From contig CAAGIU010000431.1 of the NCBI GenBank assembly GCA_900770015.1, forward strand, positions 1 to 35,420: a stretch of DNA of 35,420 nt, in the 5' to 3' direction. The stretch's first letter is position 1. Every line of letters starts with the position of its first letter. Positions 21,321-30,086 of this stretch are shown here, piece by piece. The DNA comes from an uncultured Oscillospiraceae bacterium. Its GTDB lineage: Bacteria; Bacillota_A; Clostridia; Oscillospirales; Oscillospiraceae. The notes below the pieces were generated by a model. It worked only from the letters and a program-made list of their open reading frames with translations. It ran no database searches and was not told the origin of the DNA. The position numbers and the translations under genes were made by a program.

Positions 21321-23711
21321 ATGTCAACAACGATAAATCTGACAACATCGGAATTTGCAATTATATCCGAAAAACTTGGAGAAATGGATAGCAATGACGA
21401 TCAATCATTGTCATTCATATCGGATGATAACAATCCGGGCAGACGGTATCTGTTGGTAAAATTTGGAGGAATAAACGGAAACGATAGATACAGATATATC
21501 AGTTCTGTAAAATTTTCTTTTGTTGCGTCAGCAGCGAAAAAAAACAGTGGAGGAACGTTTAAGGTATCTTTTTGGTATCAGGGATTAGAAAAATCTTTTG
21601 ATGCAAAATCAGTAACATTTAACAATTATGGAAAACTAAATGATACTGTAAGGGCAGATTATTTTTCTTCAGAATTTCAGGACAAAACAATCTCGGATGA
21701 ACTGCCATACAGGCATAGAATTAACGCTATTAAAAACGGGATTGGGCTGTACGGAGCACTAGAAGATACAAATGGTAACTATGCAAAAATATTTACAAAT
21801 GTTACCGCAGAGGTCGAGCTGGGTGATTATAAACATATCAGCTTAGAAAAATACGAGATAAACGGGAAAGCTATAGAAAAAATTTCAGCATTAAGCAGAC
21901 AACAGCAAAATATTTTTTCTGTTGTGACCTCTGCCCCACAATCATCATTGGAGACTCCAGCCATCAGCTCTGTGAAATTCCGGTACCGGGAAAAGTCCGC
22001 CGAGGCATATACCGAGGTGGACAACGGAACAGCGCTGAGCTATGAAATGCCGGGCAATCTGATGCCGAACGGGGAAATGGAATTCCAGTGGGCGGTAACG
22101 GATATTCTGGGCCACACGGAGACCTCCGGGTGGACAACGGTAAAGACACAGAACCAGCTTTTGATTTCCACCAGCCCGACCGGGAACGCGTTCATAAACC
22201 GGTTTAAGGACGCCTTCTTCGGCTATACGGCAGCGCCGGGGGTGGTGGTCAACACCTTCCGGTACCGCAAAAGCGGGGAAACGGAATGGATTGAAAACGC
22301 GGTTGACGATACGCAAAAGGGATACACCCTTCCGGCAGGCACCATCACAGAAGGCGCACAATTTGAATACGAATGGTTGTCAACAGACCGGTACAATGTG
22401 GGATGGCGCAATTATGGCTATAAGTTTTATACGACGGACGCCATCAGCAGCTGCCAGATTGTAGAGCCGCTGAGAACCATTGTGGATTCGGACAAAAAAA
22501 CGGTGTTCCGCTGGCGGCACATCATCAGCACCGGCTCCGATCAAACGAAGGCGGAGCTGCAGAGCAGCCGGGACGGCAGCACATGGGCGGCGCTGGGCAC
22601 TGTCGAGGGCGCGGAGACCGAGCTGGAATTTGTGGAAAAAACATTTACCAGCGGCACCTGGTATTGGCGGGCACGGACCTACAACGCGGACGATGTAGCC
22701 GGGGAATGGTCAGCAGAGGCTCAGTTTATCGCCATCGGGTCACCGACCACACCGGCAATCACGGTGCTGGACTACAGCCCGCGGCCGGAAATCCGATGGG
22801 AAACCAGCGAACAAACCGCCTATGAAATCTGCCTGGACGGCGTAAGAGAGACTTTTTACGGAGCGGAGAAAAGCTGGAAGAGCCTGGCCTACCTGGCGGA
22901 TGGGGAGCACAGAATCACCATCAGGAGCCAAAACCAGTACGGACGATGGAGCGAGCCGGGGGAGGCCATAATAAATGTGCTTAACAATACCGGAGCGAAA
23001 ATCATCCTCTCCGCAGCGGGGAAAACGCTGGCCTGGGAGACCGCGGGAGAGTATGACCGGTTCCAGGTCTACCGGGATTTGAAATTGATCGTAGAGACCT
23101 GGGAGCGGTTTTACACAGACCCGGTGGCTAACGGAACCGCAACATATCAGGTGCGGGGCTGCTATGACAACAGCGATGATTACGGGCTGTCAAACGCGGT
23201 GGAGACAGAGACGAAGAGAGAATACCACGAAATCTATAACCTGGAAACAGGCGTTGCCATGACCATCCAGCACTGTGGACTTCGCAATCAACCGGTAAGC
23301 CGCAGCAGCACCAGAGACATCAGCATGGTGCATGTGCCCGGCTACGAGCACCCGGTGGTGGAGCGGGGCGAATACCGGGATGTAAACCTGAACGGCGCGG
23401 CGGTATTTTTCGACAGGGAGGAAGCGGCGGCTTTTGAGGCCATGTCCGGCTGCCTGGTGTGCTTTATGACGCCGGAGGGGATAAACTATACCGGCGTGTT
23501 AAACAGCGTAGAAACAACGCCTATGGGCCTGAGAACGGACTGCACCTTCAAGCTCACAAAAACGGACGGGGAGGCCGTGGAACAGACGGTGAATCTGCCG
23601 GCTTTTGATATTGACCTGGGGACCGGGAGCTTGATCATGACCACGTCGGACAGCTACGCCGGGCCGGGCTTTGCCATCAACCGGCTGGGGGACCTGGAGG
23701 TCAGACAATGA
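21321..23711 (+). CDS. Distal tail / Fn3-like tail structural protein
   Basis: This 796-residue protein is modular. The first 210 residues, in AT-rich DNA, are a beta-rich domain (GRRYLLVKFGGINGNDRYRY) that could bind carbohydrate. Residues about 215-630 are repeated fibronectin-like beta modules with Trp/Tyr-rich strands (YRKSGETEWIENAVDD, SSRDGSTWAALGTVEG, SGTWYWRARTYNADDVAGEW, SEPGEAIINVLNNTG). The last 150 residues resemble a Dit-like attachment domain. It probably forms the tail tip ring or its decoration. The abrupt base-composition change near 21960 shows that the N-terminal domain was exchanged. Confidence 0.75.
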   Translation: MSTTINLTTSEFAIISEKLGEMDSNDDQSLSFISDDNNPGRRYLLVKFGGINGNDRYRYISSVKFSFVASAAKKNSGGTFKVSFWYQGLEKSFDAKSVTFNNYGKLNDTVRADYFSSEFQDKTISDELPYRHRINAIKNGIGLYGALEDTNGNYAKIFTNVTAEVELGDYKHISLEKYEINGKAIEKISALSRQQQNIFSVVTSAPQSSLETPAISSVKFRYREKSAEAYTEVDNGTALSYEMPGNLMPNGEMEFQWAVTDILGHTETSGWTTVKTQNQLLISTSPTGNAFINRFKDAFFGYTAAPGVVVNTFRYRKSGETEWIENAVDDTQKGYTLPAGTITEGAQFEYEWLSTDRYNVGWRNYGYKFYTTDAISSCQIVEPLRTIVDSDKKTVFRWRHIISTGSDQTKAELQSSRDGSTWAALGTVEGAETELEFVEKTFTSGTWYWRARTYNADDVAGEWSAEAQFIAIGSPTTPAITVLDYSPRPEIRWETSEQTAYEICLDGVRETFYGAEKSWKSLAYLADGEHRITIRSQNQYGRWSEPGEAIINVLNNTGAKIILSAAGKTLAWETAGEYDRFQVYRDLKLIVETWERFYTDPVANGTATYQVRGCYDNSDDYGLSNAVETETKREYHEIYNLETGVAMTIQHCGLRNQPVSRSSTRDISMVHVPGYEHPVVERGEYRDVNLNGAAVFFDREEAAAFEAMSGCLVCFMTPEGINYTGVLNSVETTPMGLRTDCTFKLTKTDGEAVEQTVNLPAFDIDLGTGSLIMTTSDSYAGPGFAINRLGDLEVRQ

Positions 23712-24769
23712 GAGAGCGGGATCTGCGAAATGTGAGCTACCGGGTGCGGGTGCTGCGAAACGGAGCGGAGATCACAAAACTGCTATGGGACGCCAGCGCG
23801 CCGCCAACGGTGATGTGGGATAAAAGCGGGGAAATACGGTCCAGCCTGAATGGATCGTTTTATCCAAACAGCACGGCGGATCTGCTGACCGATGAGCTGC
23901 AGCCGGTGATCATCGTCAACGGGCAGGAATTCCCGCTGGGAGTGTTCCGGGCATCCACAGTGGGAAATCAGAACAGAAACTATGCGACGTTGACGAATTT
24001 GGAGGCATATGACCGATGCTGGCTTCTCAAAAACAACAAGCTCGAAACAATTCTCCATCTTGCGGAAGGGACAAAATACACAGTTGCCGTGGAGCAGCTG
24101 CTGACCGACTGCGGCATTGCACTGCGGATTGTAGACCCATCGGAGAGCACGCTGCAAACGGACCGGGAGGATTGGGAGATCGGCACCGATTATCTGAGCA
24201 TCGTGAACCAGCTGCTGGAAGAAATCAATTTCGCGCCGATCTGGTTTGATGTGGATGGTATCGCACATCTGGAGCGGTACAGGCCACTGTCAGAGCGCGC
24301 GATTATACACCGCTACGGCGACATGGGCCGCAGCGGTGTATTCAACCCGGCCATGGATGACAGCGAGACAGAAACCGATCTGTTTTCCACACCAAATGTT
24401 TTCGTCTGCATCTGCTCCAATCCGGAGCTGCCGGAGCCCATGGTGGCAACGGCGGAGAATGATAATCCGTCATCGGTGACGTCAATTTTTCGCCGTGGAA
24501 TGCGGATTGCTAGGTGCTACACCGTGGACAACGTGGCATCTCAGGAGGAGCTGCAGGCCTATGCGGACCGGCTGCGGAACGAATCCATGTTTACCACGCA
24601 GACCATCAGCTTTGAGACCTTTTCCGAAGGCGGCCACGGGATCGGAGACACGATCAGCATCAGTGACGAAAAAATTGGCGGTGTTTATGAGGAGACGGCC
24701 TGGAGCATAACCATGCAGGCGGGGGAACGGATGAAACACACGGCCAAAAAAGAGGTGAGCACATTTTGA
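23708..24769 (+). CDS. Baseplate hub / tail-associated protein (gp27-like)
   Basis: This 353-residue protein begins MRERDLRNVSYRVRVLRNGA. It contains YPNSTADLLTDELQPVIIVN, LTNLEAYDRCWLLKNNKLET, DYLSIVNQLLEEINFAPIWF and FSEGGHGIGDTISISDEKIG, the strand-helix succession of phage hub domains that close the tail tube end. It has no peptidase or lysozyme domain, so it is only the structural part. The start overlaps the preceding stop (ATGA) and the stop overlaps the next TTG. Confidence 0.75.
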   Translation: MRERDLRNVSYRVRVLRNGAEITKLLWDASAPPTVMWDKSGEIRSSLNGSFYPNSTADLLTDELQPVIIVNGQEFPLGVFRASTVGNQNRNYATLTNLEAYDRCWLLKNNKLETILHLAEGTKYTVAVEQLLTDCGIALRIVDPSESTLQTDREDWEIGTDYLSIVNQLLEEINFAPIWFDVDGIAHLERYRPLSERAIIHRYGDMGRSGVFNPAMDDSETETDLFSTPNVFVCICSNPELPEPMVATAENDNPSSVTSIFRRGMRIARCYTVDNVASQEELQAYADRLRNESMFTTQTISFETFSEGGHGIGDTISISDEKIGGVYEETAWSITMQAGERMKHTAKKEVSTF

Positions 24770-25512
24770 TTGATGGACTGACAACAGGAAAACCGGAAAA
24801 TGAAGAACAAAACGAAAATGAGGTTGAACTGGCAACAATTGTTGGAATAGGGGAAAATGGGCTGGTTCTTCAATTTGACGGAGAGGAGGAAAAGCGTGAA
24901 AAAAATTATAGGTGCAATTCTGGCGTAAAATTTGCTGTTGGGGACAGGGTAAAAATCCACAAAACCAGCGGAACATACATTGTGGAGTATGCGCTAGGAA
25001 ACCCAAATTCCAGAGTGCCGATCGGCTTGCCAAGCGGAGGAAATCAGAATCAAATCCTGCGAAGAAGTCAGTCTGGCTATTACTGGTCGGATGAAACGGT
25101 GGAAATCCCCAGCGGAGGAAGAACAGGCCAGGTGCTGACAAAAACAAACAGTGGACAAGCTTGGTCTGACCCGGAATCACAGCTGCCGAGCGGCGGAAGC
25201 GCAGGCCAGGTGCTGACAAAAACTTCATCAGGAGCAGCATGGAGTAATCCGCCAACAGAGCTGCCGAGCGGCGGAAGCGCAGGCCAGGTGCTGACAAAAA
25301 CTTCCTCCGGCGTATCATGGGGGAACGTAGCAACGCCATCGAAAATTAGCAACGGGAACTATAACGTAGAGGTAACAAACTACGGAGAGGTAAAAATAAA
25401 CAGTAACAAAATCGGATTTTTTGGCACATATCCGGTACTGAAACAAACACTATCAACATCCGCGACGTTGAGCCAGCTGATTCAGGCGCTGAAAAATTAC
25501 GGTTTGGTGTAG
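24766..25512 (+). CDS. Tail spike/needle-like protein with PSGG repeats
   Basis: This 248-residue protein has a TTG start overlapping the hub stop. Residues 20-85 look like an OB-type beta barrel (VELATIVGIGENGLVLQF, GVKFAVGDRVKIHKTSGTYI), as in needle proteins. Four 26-residue repeats follow (LPSGGSAGQVLTKTSSGAAW type; DNA units of 78 bp), then a C-terminal helix (ATLSQLIQALKNYGLV). Such repeats form trimeric fibre stalks. The region is AT-richer than its neighbours. Confidence 0.75.
   Translation: MIDGLTTGKPENEEQNENEVELATIVGIGENGLVLQFDGEEEKREKNYRCNSGVKFAVGDRVKIHKTSGTYIVEYALGNPNSRVPIGLPSGGNQNQILRRSQSGYYWSDETVEIPSGGRTGQVLTKTNSGQAWSDPESQLPSGGSAGQVLTKTSSGAAWSNPPTELPSGGSAGQVLTKTSSGVSWGNVATPSKISNGNYNVEVTNYGEVKINSNKIGFFGTYPVLKQTLSTSATLSQLIQALKNYGLV
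25027..25338 (+). repeat. Four 78-bp coding repeats
   Basis: Units start at 25027, 25105, 25183 and 25261. The last two are nearly identical in DNA; the first is diverged. They encode PSGG-x-x-GQVLTKT-x-SG-x-x-W stalk units and could change in number by slippage. Confidence 0.85.
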
Positions 25513-25521
25513 GAGGGAAAT

Positions 25522-27294
25522 ATGCCAAGTAAAAATCTGGGGAGAGTATCCATAGTCCCGAAAGGGACGTGGAATACAAACACCGTCTATAACCGGCTGG
25601 ATGCGGTTGTGTACGATGGCAGCAGCTGGATTGCGAAAAAACAGAACACCGGCCAGCTGCCGGGGGATGACTCTGATGCCTGGCAGTTGCTGGCAGAGCG
25701 CGGCGCCGACGGGCGGCAGGGCATTGACGGAGCGCCGGGAAAGGGCCTCACCATCATCGGCCATTTTGATACCGTGGAAAGCCTGGAAGCCTCTGTAACC
25801 ATGCCAGAACCTGGAGACGCGTACAGCATTGGAGATGCGGAGCCATATGATATTTATACATATGACGGGGTGTCACAAGTCTGGTTTAACAATGGCCCGA
25901 TAAAAGGCGATCCCGGCCCCCAGGGGCCGAAGGGCGACACCGGCGATCCCGGCCCTCAGGGGCCGAAGGGTGATACCGGCGATCCCGGCCCCCAGGGCCC
26001 GAAGGGTGACCCCGGCCCCCAAGGCCCACAGGGCGAGCCGGGAACTGGGCTGAATATCAAGGGCACTGTAGACAATGTACTGTCACTGCCGTCCATCGCA
26101 GCAAACGGTGATGTGTGGAATGTTGGCACAATCCCTCCCTTTGACCTGTATCTCTATGCTGACGGAACATGGACCAATATAGGGCAATTGCAAGGGCCGG
26201 AAGGTCCCCAGGGCCCGAAGGGAGACCCCGGTGACGCCGGCCCCCAGGGCCCGAAGGGAGACCCCGGTGACGCCGGCCCCCAGGGCCCGAAGGGTGACCC
26301 CGGTGACGCCGGGCCCCAGGGCCCGAAGGGTGACCCCGGTGACGCCGGGCCCCAGGGCCCGAAGGGTGACCCCGGTGACATCGGACCTCAAGGTCCCGCA
26401 GGCTCAGACGCATCCGTTACCGTTGATAACATCACTGCAGCGTTGGGTTATACTCCGGGCATGGTAAATCCTAATCTGCTGGATAACTGGTATTTTGCTA
26501 ACCCCGTTAATCAGCGGGGGAAGACCGAGTACACAGGACCTACATATACCATAGACAGATGGCGGATATGGAACGATGCAATGGCAGCGTCTTTTGACGT
26601 TGAAGGAGTAGCACTCACTAACACCTCCGAATCCTATCAGCAGTTTGTCCAGTATATTGACGAGACAACAACAGCTCTTTTAACAGGTAAAACCGCAACA
26701 TTTTCATGCTTAATGGCAAACGGCAACCTGTATTCTATTACTGGCGTATTTGGTCAGATTACAAAAAATGATTTGGAGATGGCCGGCGCTGAAGCATGTT
26801 ATTTGCAGCTCGACACTGGCAATGGTGGCCTTATAGCAGCACAGATTTATGCATCTGCAAACGCAACAAGCAACAAGATAATTGCCGTAAAACTTGAGCT
26901 TGGATCGCAGCAGACACTTTCGCATCAAGAAAATGGTGTTTGGGTGCTTAATGAGATACCTGACTACGGAGAGCAGCTTAGGCGATGCCAGAGATATTAT
27001 TATAAAGAAATGAAGTTATTTTTATTCGGCGGAACAAATGATGCCGGGACAAATATTTATTTCGGAGTATCTCTACCTTCTGCGATGCGCAGCAAACCAT
27101 CTATTGCAATTACCTATAGTTATATTGTTGTAAATGGAAAAAAAATAACACTGTCGGATATAACTGAAAATCACGTGTTCGGTAGCGAAAAAACACGTCA
27201 AAACCCATACATACAGGTAAACATTCCGTCCGTAACAGCAAATTCCGCCGCCTATACCTATATTACCAGTTTAGAGCTTTATTCGGACTTATAA
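25522..27294 (+). CDS. Collagen-like tail fibre / receptor-binding protein
   Basis: This 590-residue fibre begins [20 protein letters not shown]. Residues about 70-125 and 175-222 are two related small modules ([37 protein letters not shown]). Each is followed by a Gly-X-Y collagen-like stretch (128-173 and 224-294; [12 protein letters not shown] units), which forms triple-helical rods. Residues about 310-590 are a non-repetitive, AT-richer C-terminal domain ([20 protein letters not shown] onward), probably the receptor-binding head. Ribosome site AGGAGGG. The exchangeable C-terminus and repeat arrays suggest host-range variation. Confidence 0.88.
   Translation: MPSKNLGRVSIVPKGTWNTNTVYNRLDAVVYDGSSWIAKKQNTGQLPGDDSDAWQLLAERGADGRQGIDGAPGKGLTIIGHFDTVESLEASVTMPEPGDAYSIGDAEPYDIYTYDGVSQVWFNNGPIKGDPGPQGPKGDTGDPGPQGPKGDTGDPGPQGPKGDPGPQGPQGEPGTGLNIKGTVDNVLSLPSIAANGDVWNVGTIPPFDLYLYADGTWTNIGQLQGPEGPQGPKGDPGDAGPQGPKGDPGDAGPQGPKGDPGDAGPQGPKGDPGDAGPQGPKGDPGDIGPQGPAGSDASVTVDNITAALGYTPGMVNPNLLDNWYFANPVNQRGKTEYTGPTYTIDRWRIWNDAMAASFDVEGVALTNTSESYQQFVQYIDETTTALLTGKTATFSCLMANGNLYSITGVFGQITKNDLEMAGAEACYLQLDTGNGGLIAAQIYASANATSNKIIAVKLELGSQQTLSHQENGVWVLNEIPDYGEQLRRCQRYYYKEMKLFLFGGTNDAGTNIYFGVSLPSAMRSKPSIAITYSYIVVNGKKITLSDITENHVFGSEKTRQNPYIQVNIPSVTANSAAYTYITSLELYSDL
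25906..26040 (+). repeat. Collagen-like Gly-X-Y coding repeat, first array
   Basis: This stretch encodes 45 residues of uninterrupted Gly-X-Y in [16 protein letters not shown] units with nearly identical DNA. It is GC-rich and prone to slippage. Confidence 0.85.
26194..26403 (+). repeat. Collagen-like Gly-X-Y coding repeat, second array (36-bp units)
   Basis: About five 36-bp units encode [12 protein letters not shown], within 70 residues of Gly-X-Y. Adjacent units are nearly identical in DNA, so copy number may vary between isolates and without frame change. Confidence 0.88.
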
Positions 27295-27306
27295 GGTGGT
27301 GATTCT

Positions 27307-27684
27307 ATGGATGAAATGAAATCAAAAGTTTATATTCGCATTGATTCTGATAATAGAATCAATGCGTGTGACGGCGGTTATACCATCGGCAATATTACCG
27401 ATTTTTCAGAGTGGATTCTCATAGATGAAGGCATCGGTGATAGGTATAACCTTTGCCAGAACAGCTACTTTGATAAGCCTATTTACGAGGATCACGGCAT
27501 TCCGGTATTCAAATTCGAAAACGGCCTCGCTGTGGAGCGTACACAGGCAGAGATTGACGCTGACATTGCAGCCCTTCCAGTGCCTGATCCGCAGCCCACA
27601 GTGGAAGAACTACAAGCCAAGGTTGCGGAACTAGAGACAGCGCTTGATCTGCTTGTCTCCGGCGCTACGGAGGTGACCGCATGA
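27307..27684 (+). CDS. Tail-fibre-associated hypothetical protein
   Basis: This 125-residue protein begins MDEMKSKVYIRIDSDNRINA, with an N-terminal beta part (EDHGIPVFKFENGLAVERTQ), a Pro-rich hinge and a C-terminal coiled coil (TVEELQAKVAELETALDLLV). Proteins of this design commonly follow phage fibre genes (XkdW-like or chaperone-like). Ribosome site AAGGTGGTG. It is coupled to the next gene by ATGA. Confidence 0.7.
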   Translation: MDEMKSKVYIRIDSDNRINACDGGYTIGNITDFSEWILIDEGIGDRYNLCQNSYFDKPIYEDHGIPVFKFENGLAVERTQAEIDADIAALPVPDPQPTVEELQAKVAELETALDLLVSGATEVTA

Positions 27685-27839
27685 GCGAATTAACAGATAA
27701 GGTGCTTGCCTACAACCGGGAAGTCAAAGACGCATTGAAGACGGTCTATGACGAGCTGAACCAAGGCCAGCAGAAAAAGCTGCTGAAAAGCGAGGTTGTG
27801 AAAGCCATGTTTGAACGGTACGGGGTGGTGACAAAATGA
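27681..27839 (+). CDS. Short conserved phage protein (52 aa)
   Basis: The ATG overlaps the previous stop and the stop overlaps the endolysin ATG, so it is fully embedded in the operon. The product (MSELTDKVLAYNREVKDALK, ELNQGQQKKLLKSEVVKAMF) is a charged double helix of a kind that regularly precedes the endolysin gene in clostridial phages. Function unknown. Confidence 0.75.
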   Translation: MSELTDKVLAYNREVKDALKTVYDELNQGQQKKLLKSEVVKAMFERYGVVTK

Positions 27840-28546
27840 GCGCAACAGAAAAAGCGATTGCACAGATGGAAGCATGGGCGGCTTATAACAGCCATGGCTA
27901 TGACCAGGCCAACCGCTGGGGGCCGGACTACGACTGTTCCAGCGCGGTGATCTCCGCCTGGGAGCTGGCGGGGGTGCCGGTAAAAACAAAGGGGGCCACA
28001 TACACCGGCAACATGCGGGGCGTTTTCCTCCGCTGCGGATTTGAGGATGTGACCGCCGGCGTTGACCTGACAACGGGATCGGGCTTGCAGCGCGGGGACG
28101 TGCTGCTGAACATCCAGCACCACACGGCCATGTACTGCGGCAACGGCATGGAGGTGGAGGCTAGCATCAACGAGACCGGCGGCGTCACCGGCGGTATGAC
28201 CGGGGATCAGACAGGCCGGGAGTTCCTGGTGCGGCCCTATCGGAATTATCCGTGGGACTGTGTTCTGCGGTACACAGGCAAAAATGTGCCAGAAATGGGC
28301 ACAACGGAAAAAATCAAGCCTACATACTACTATGCAGTAAAGCTGCCGCTTCTGAAGCCGGGCATGGAGGACGACGCTGTCTCCACCGTGCAGCAGCTGC
28401 TTTCCGCCCGTGGCTACTATACCGGGAACTTCGACGGCATCTTCGGCGAGCTGACCAAGCGGGCAGTGATGGCATATCAGGCGGACGCCGGGCTGGAAAC
28501 CGACGGCGAGGTCGGCAGAAAAACATGGGATAAACTGATAAGATAA
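27836..28546 (+). CDS. Endolysin: NlpC/P60-like amidohydrolase plus peptidoglycan-binding domain
   Basis: In this 236-residue protein, residues 1-145 form a papain-like NlpC/P60 or CHAP-type fold: catalytic Cys34 in PDYDCSSAVISAW, His95/96 in NIQHHTAMYCGNG, then a polar residue further on. Residues about 165-236 are a PG_binding_1 domain (LPLLKPGMEDDAVSTVQQLL, GYYTGNFDGIFGELTKRAVM, WDKLIR). It cuts peptidoglycan at the end of infection, reaching the wall through the holin encoded next. There is no signal peptide. Both domains look intact. Confidence 0.9.
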   Translation: MSATEKAIAQMEAWAAYNSHGYDQANRWGPDYDCSSAVISAWELAGVPVKTKGATYTGNMRGVFLRCGFEDVTAGVDLTTGSGLQRGDVLLNIQHHTAMYCGNGMEVEASINETGGVTGGMTGDQTGREFLVRPYRNYPWDCVLRYTGKNVPEMGTTEKIKPTYYYAVKLPLLKPGMEDDAVSTVQQLLSARGYYTGNFDGIFGELTKRAVMAYQADAGLETDGEVGRKTWDKLIR

Positions 28547-28559
28547 AAGGAGAGGGAAA

Positions 28560-28991
28560 ATGAAAGAAATGATTTTGACTGTACTGGGATGCATTGGCGC
28601 AGCAATCGCCGGGATCTTCGGCGGGTGGAGTGCTGGCCTTACCACACTGCTGATCTTCATGGGCATCGATTATCTGACCGGCCTGATTGTGGCTGGGGTG
28701 TTCCATAAATCGCCCAAGTCAGAGGGTGGCACATTGGAGAGCCGTGCCGGCTGGAAGGGTCTGGTACGCAAGGGAATGACTTTGCTCATCGTCTTGATTG
28801 CCTGCCGGCTTGATGTCATGCTTGGGGTGAATTATATCCGTGATGCCGTTGTGATTGCGTTTGTGGTTAACGAGACGCTCAGTATTATTGAAAACGCAGG
28901 TCTTATGGGCGTTCCGATTCCTGCGGCAATCACCAAGGCTATCGAAATGCTCAGGGATAAAAGCGACCAGAACACATCGGCTGCGGGGTGA
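28560..28991 (+). CDS. Phage holin (TcdE/Holin_4_1 family)
   Basis: This 143-residue membrane protein has hydrophobic segments at about residues 5-22, 26-46, 72-90 and 92-112. It contains the family pattern GIDYLTGLIVAGVFHKSPKS then SRAGWKGLVRKGMTLLIVLI and VVNETLSIIENAGLMGVPIP. It forms the timed membrane lesions that release endolysin. Ribosome site AAAGGAGAGGG. It follows the endolysin gene, the usual order in clostridial phages. Confidence 0.92.
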   Translation: MKEMILTVLGCIGAAIAGIFGGWSAGLTTLLIFMGIDYLTGLIVAGVFHKSPKSEGGTLESRAGWKGLVRKGMTLLIVLIACRLDVMLGVNYIRDAVVIAFVVNETLSIIENAGLMGVPIPAAITKAIEMLRDKSDQNTSAAG

Positions 28992-28995
28992 TGGA

Positions 28996-29256
28996 ATGGA
29001 GCAGCGGGACATTATACGCATGCTCAACTATCCCGACAAATCGCTGGTTGATTTTTCGGTCTCCATGGCCAATCTGACGGCTCCGGAGCGTGAGTGCATC
29101 AACCTGCGGGTGTATGACGGGGAGACGGTGGAGAGCGCCGCAGAGCGCCTGATGCTGTCCACAGGAACGATAAAAACCCGATACCGGTCGGGAATGCAAA
29201 AGCTGGACAACTGCTGGAGCAGCCGTCCATGGATTAACTCAATACTGAGGCAATGA
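28996..29256 (+). CDS. Sigma-70 region-4-like HTH protein
   Basis: This 86-residue protein uses the ATG at 28996 (an ATG at 28991 is in another frame). Residues 28-80 match a sigma region 4 HTH: LTAPERECINLRVYDGETVE, AAERLMLSTGTIKTRYRSGM. It could be a small transcription regulator. Its place after the holin, just before a strong terminator and a separately transcribed module, suggests it may regulate that module or late genes; this is inference. Confidence 0.7.
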   Translation: MEQRDIIRMLNYPDKSLVDFSVSMANLTAPERECINLRVYDGETVESAAERLMLSTGTIKTRYRSGMQKLDNCWSSRPWINSILRQ

Positions 29257-29287
29257 GAAGCGCCCGGATGACCGGGCGCTTCTTTTT
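29257..29287 (+). terminator. Strong terminator ending the late operon
   Basis: GAAGCGCCCGG (29257-29267) pairs perfectly with CCGGGCGCTTC (29272-29282) across a 4-base loop, followed by TTTTT. It closes the structural/lysis transcript and separates it from the next module. The following gap, 29288-29375, holds a possible weak -10 (TACAAT, 29351-29356) and a GAAAGGGGCG ribosome site. Confidence 0.93.
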
Positions 29288-29375
29288 GCTTAATATGGCC
29301 GGAATTTGTCTGCCTGCTGGCTGGAGAACAATTGGAAAACCAAGTAAAATACAATCATGAAAGGGGCGTGTAATT

Positions 29376-29768
29376 ATGGCCTATAATGTACCGTTTAACC
29401 CGTATGGAAGCATGCAGCAATACCCGCAGGCATACCAGCAGCAGTACCAGATGCTGCAGCAACAGCCGCAGCAGATCCAGCAGGAGGCATATCTGTGCCG
29501 CCCGGTCACCAGCCGGGAGGAGGCGGTGGCCACGCCCGTTGACTATATGCGGGCCACGCTGCTGCCAGACATGGGGCACGGGCGGATCTACCTGAAGCGA
29601 TTCAACCCGCAGACGGGCGCCAGCGACATCTTGGAGTTTGTGCAGAGCCAGGAGCAGGAGCAGTCGGCGCCGAAATACGCAACGATCGAAGATCTGGAAG
29701 CCCTGCGGGGCGAGATCGAAAAGATAAAGCGCCAGACCGGGAAGGGGAAAAAGAGCGATGATGAATAA
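29376..29768 (+). CDS. Gln-rich hypothetical protein, gene 1 of unknown module
   Basis: This 130-residue protein has an N-terminal low-complexity segment rich in Gln, Tyr, Pro and Met (about residues 5-37). It is followed by a compact region with CRPVTSREEAVATPVDYMRA and GHGRIYLKRFNPQTGASDIL, then an acidic linker and a C-terminal coiled coil (ATIEDLEALRGEIEKIKRQT). The low-complexity start suggests a structural or multimeric role. It is first in a five-gene rightward module after the lysis cassette and is coupled to the next gene by overlap. Function not known to me. Confidence 0.75.
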   Translation: MAYNVPFNPYGSMQQYPQAYQQQYQMLQQQPQQIQQEAYLCRPVTSREEAVATPVDYMRATLLPDMGHGRIYLKRFNPQTGASDILEFVQSQEQEQSAPKYATIEDLEALRGEIEKIKRQTGKGKKSDDE

Positions 29769-29979
29769 TCCCATTTTCCAGCTTGCGAGCCTGGCCAGAA
29801 ATGGCGGAAATGCGATGCAGATGCTGCAGCGCATGGCATCGCAAGATCCGAGGGCCGCCCAGGCGATCAATATGATCCAGGGGAAAACACCGCAGCAGCT
29901 GCAGCAGATCGCAACCAATATGGCAAGAGAGCGGGGAACTACGCCGCAGGAAATCGCCAGAAGCCTTGGCTTGATGTAA
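29758..29979 (+). CDS. Small helical protein, gene 2 of unknown module
   Basis: This 73-residue protein starts inside the end of the previous gene and is helical throughout (NPIFQLASLARNGGNAMQML, RAAQAINMIQGKTPQQLQQI, GTTPQEIARSLGLM). It is rich in Gln, Ala and Met, with no membrane segment. The pattern suggests a small adaptor or assembly protein. It is the last gene before the structured leader at 29988-30078. Confidence 0.75.
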   Translation: MMNNPIFQLASLARNGGNAMQMLQRMASQDPRAAQAINMIQGKTPQQLQQIATNMARERGTTPQEIARSLGLM

Positions 29980-29987
29980 ATTCATAA

Positions 29988-30078
29988 TCCTTTCAGTTCG
30001 CGGGTCTTGATAAAAACCGGGAAAACAGCCGTATCCGGGAGCGCGCGGCCCGGCGGAATAAAAAATGAACTGAAAGGA
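29988..30078 (+). promoter_or_regulatory. Long-range stem sequestering the ribosome site of the 30087 gene
   Basis: TCCTTTCAGTTC (29988-29999) is exactly complementary to GAACTGAAAGGA (30067-30078), 12 of 12. The right arm contains most of the AAAGGAG ribosome site for ATG 30087. If the stem forms in RNA, initiation is blocked until the left arm is occupied, for example by ribosomes or a protein. The loop of 67 nt is partly GC-rich and can fold further. Confidence 0.7.
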
Positions 30079-30086
30079 GAATACTT

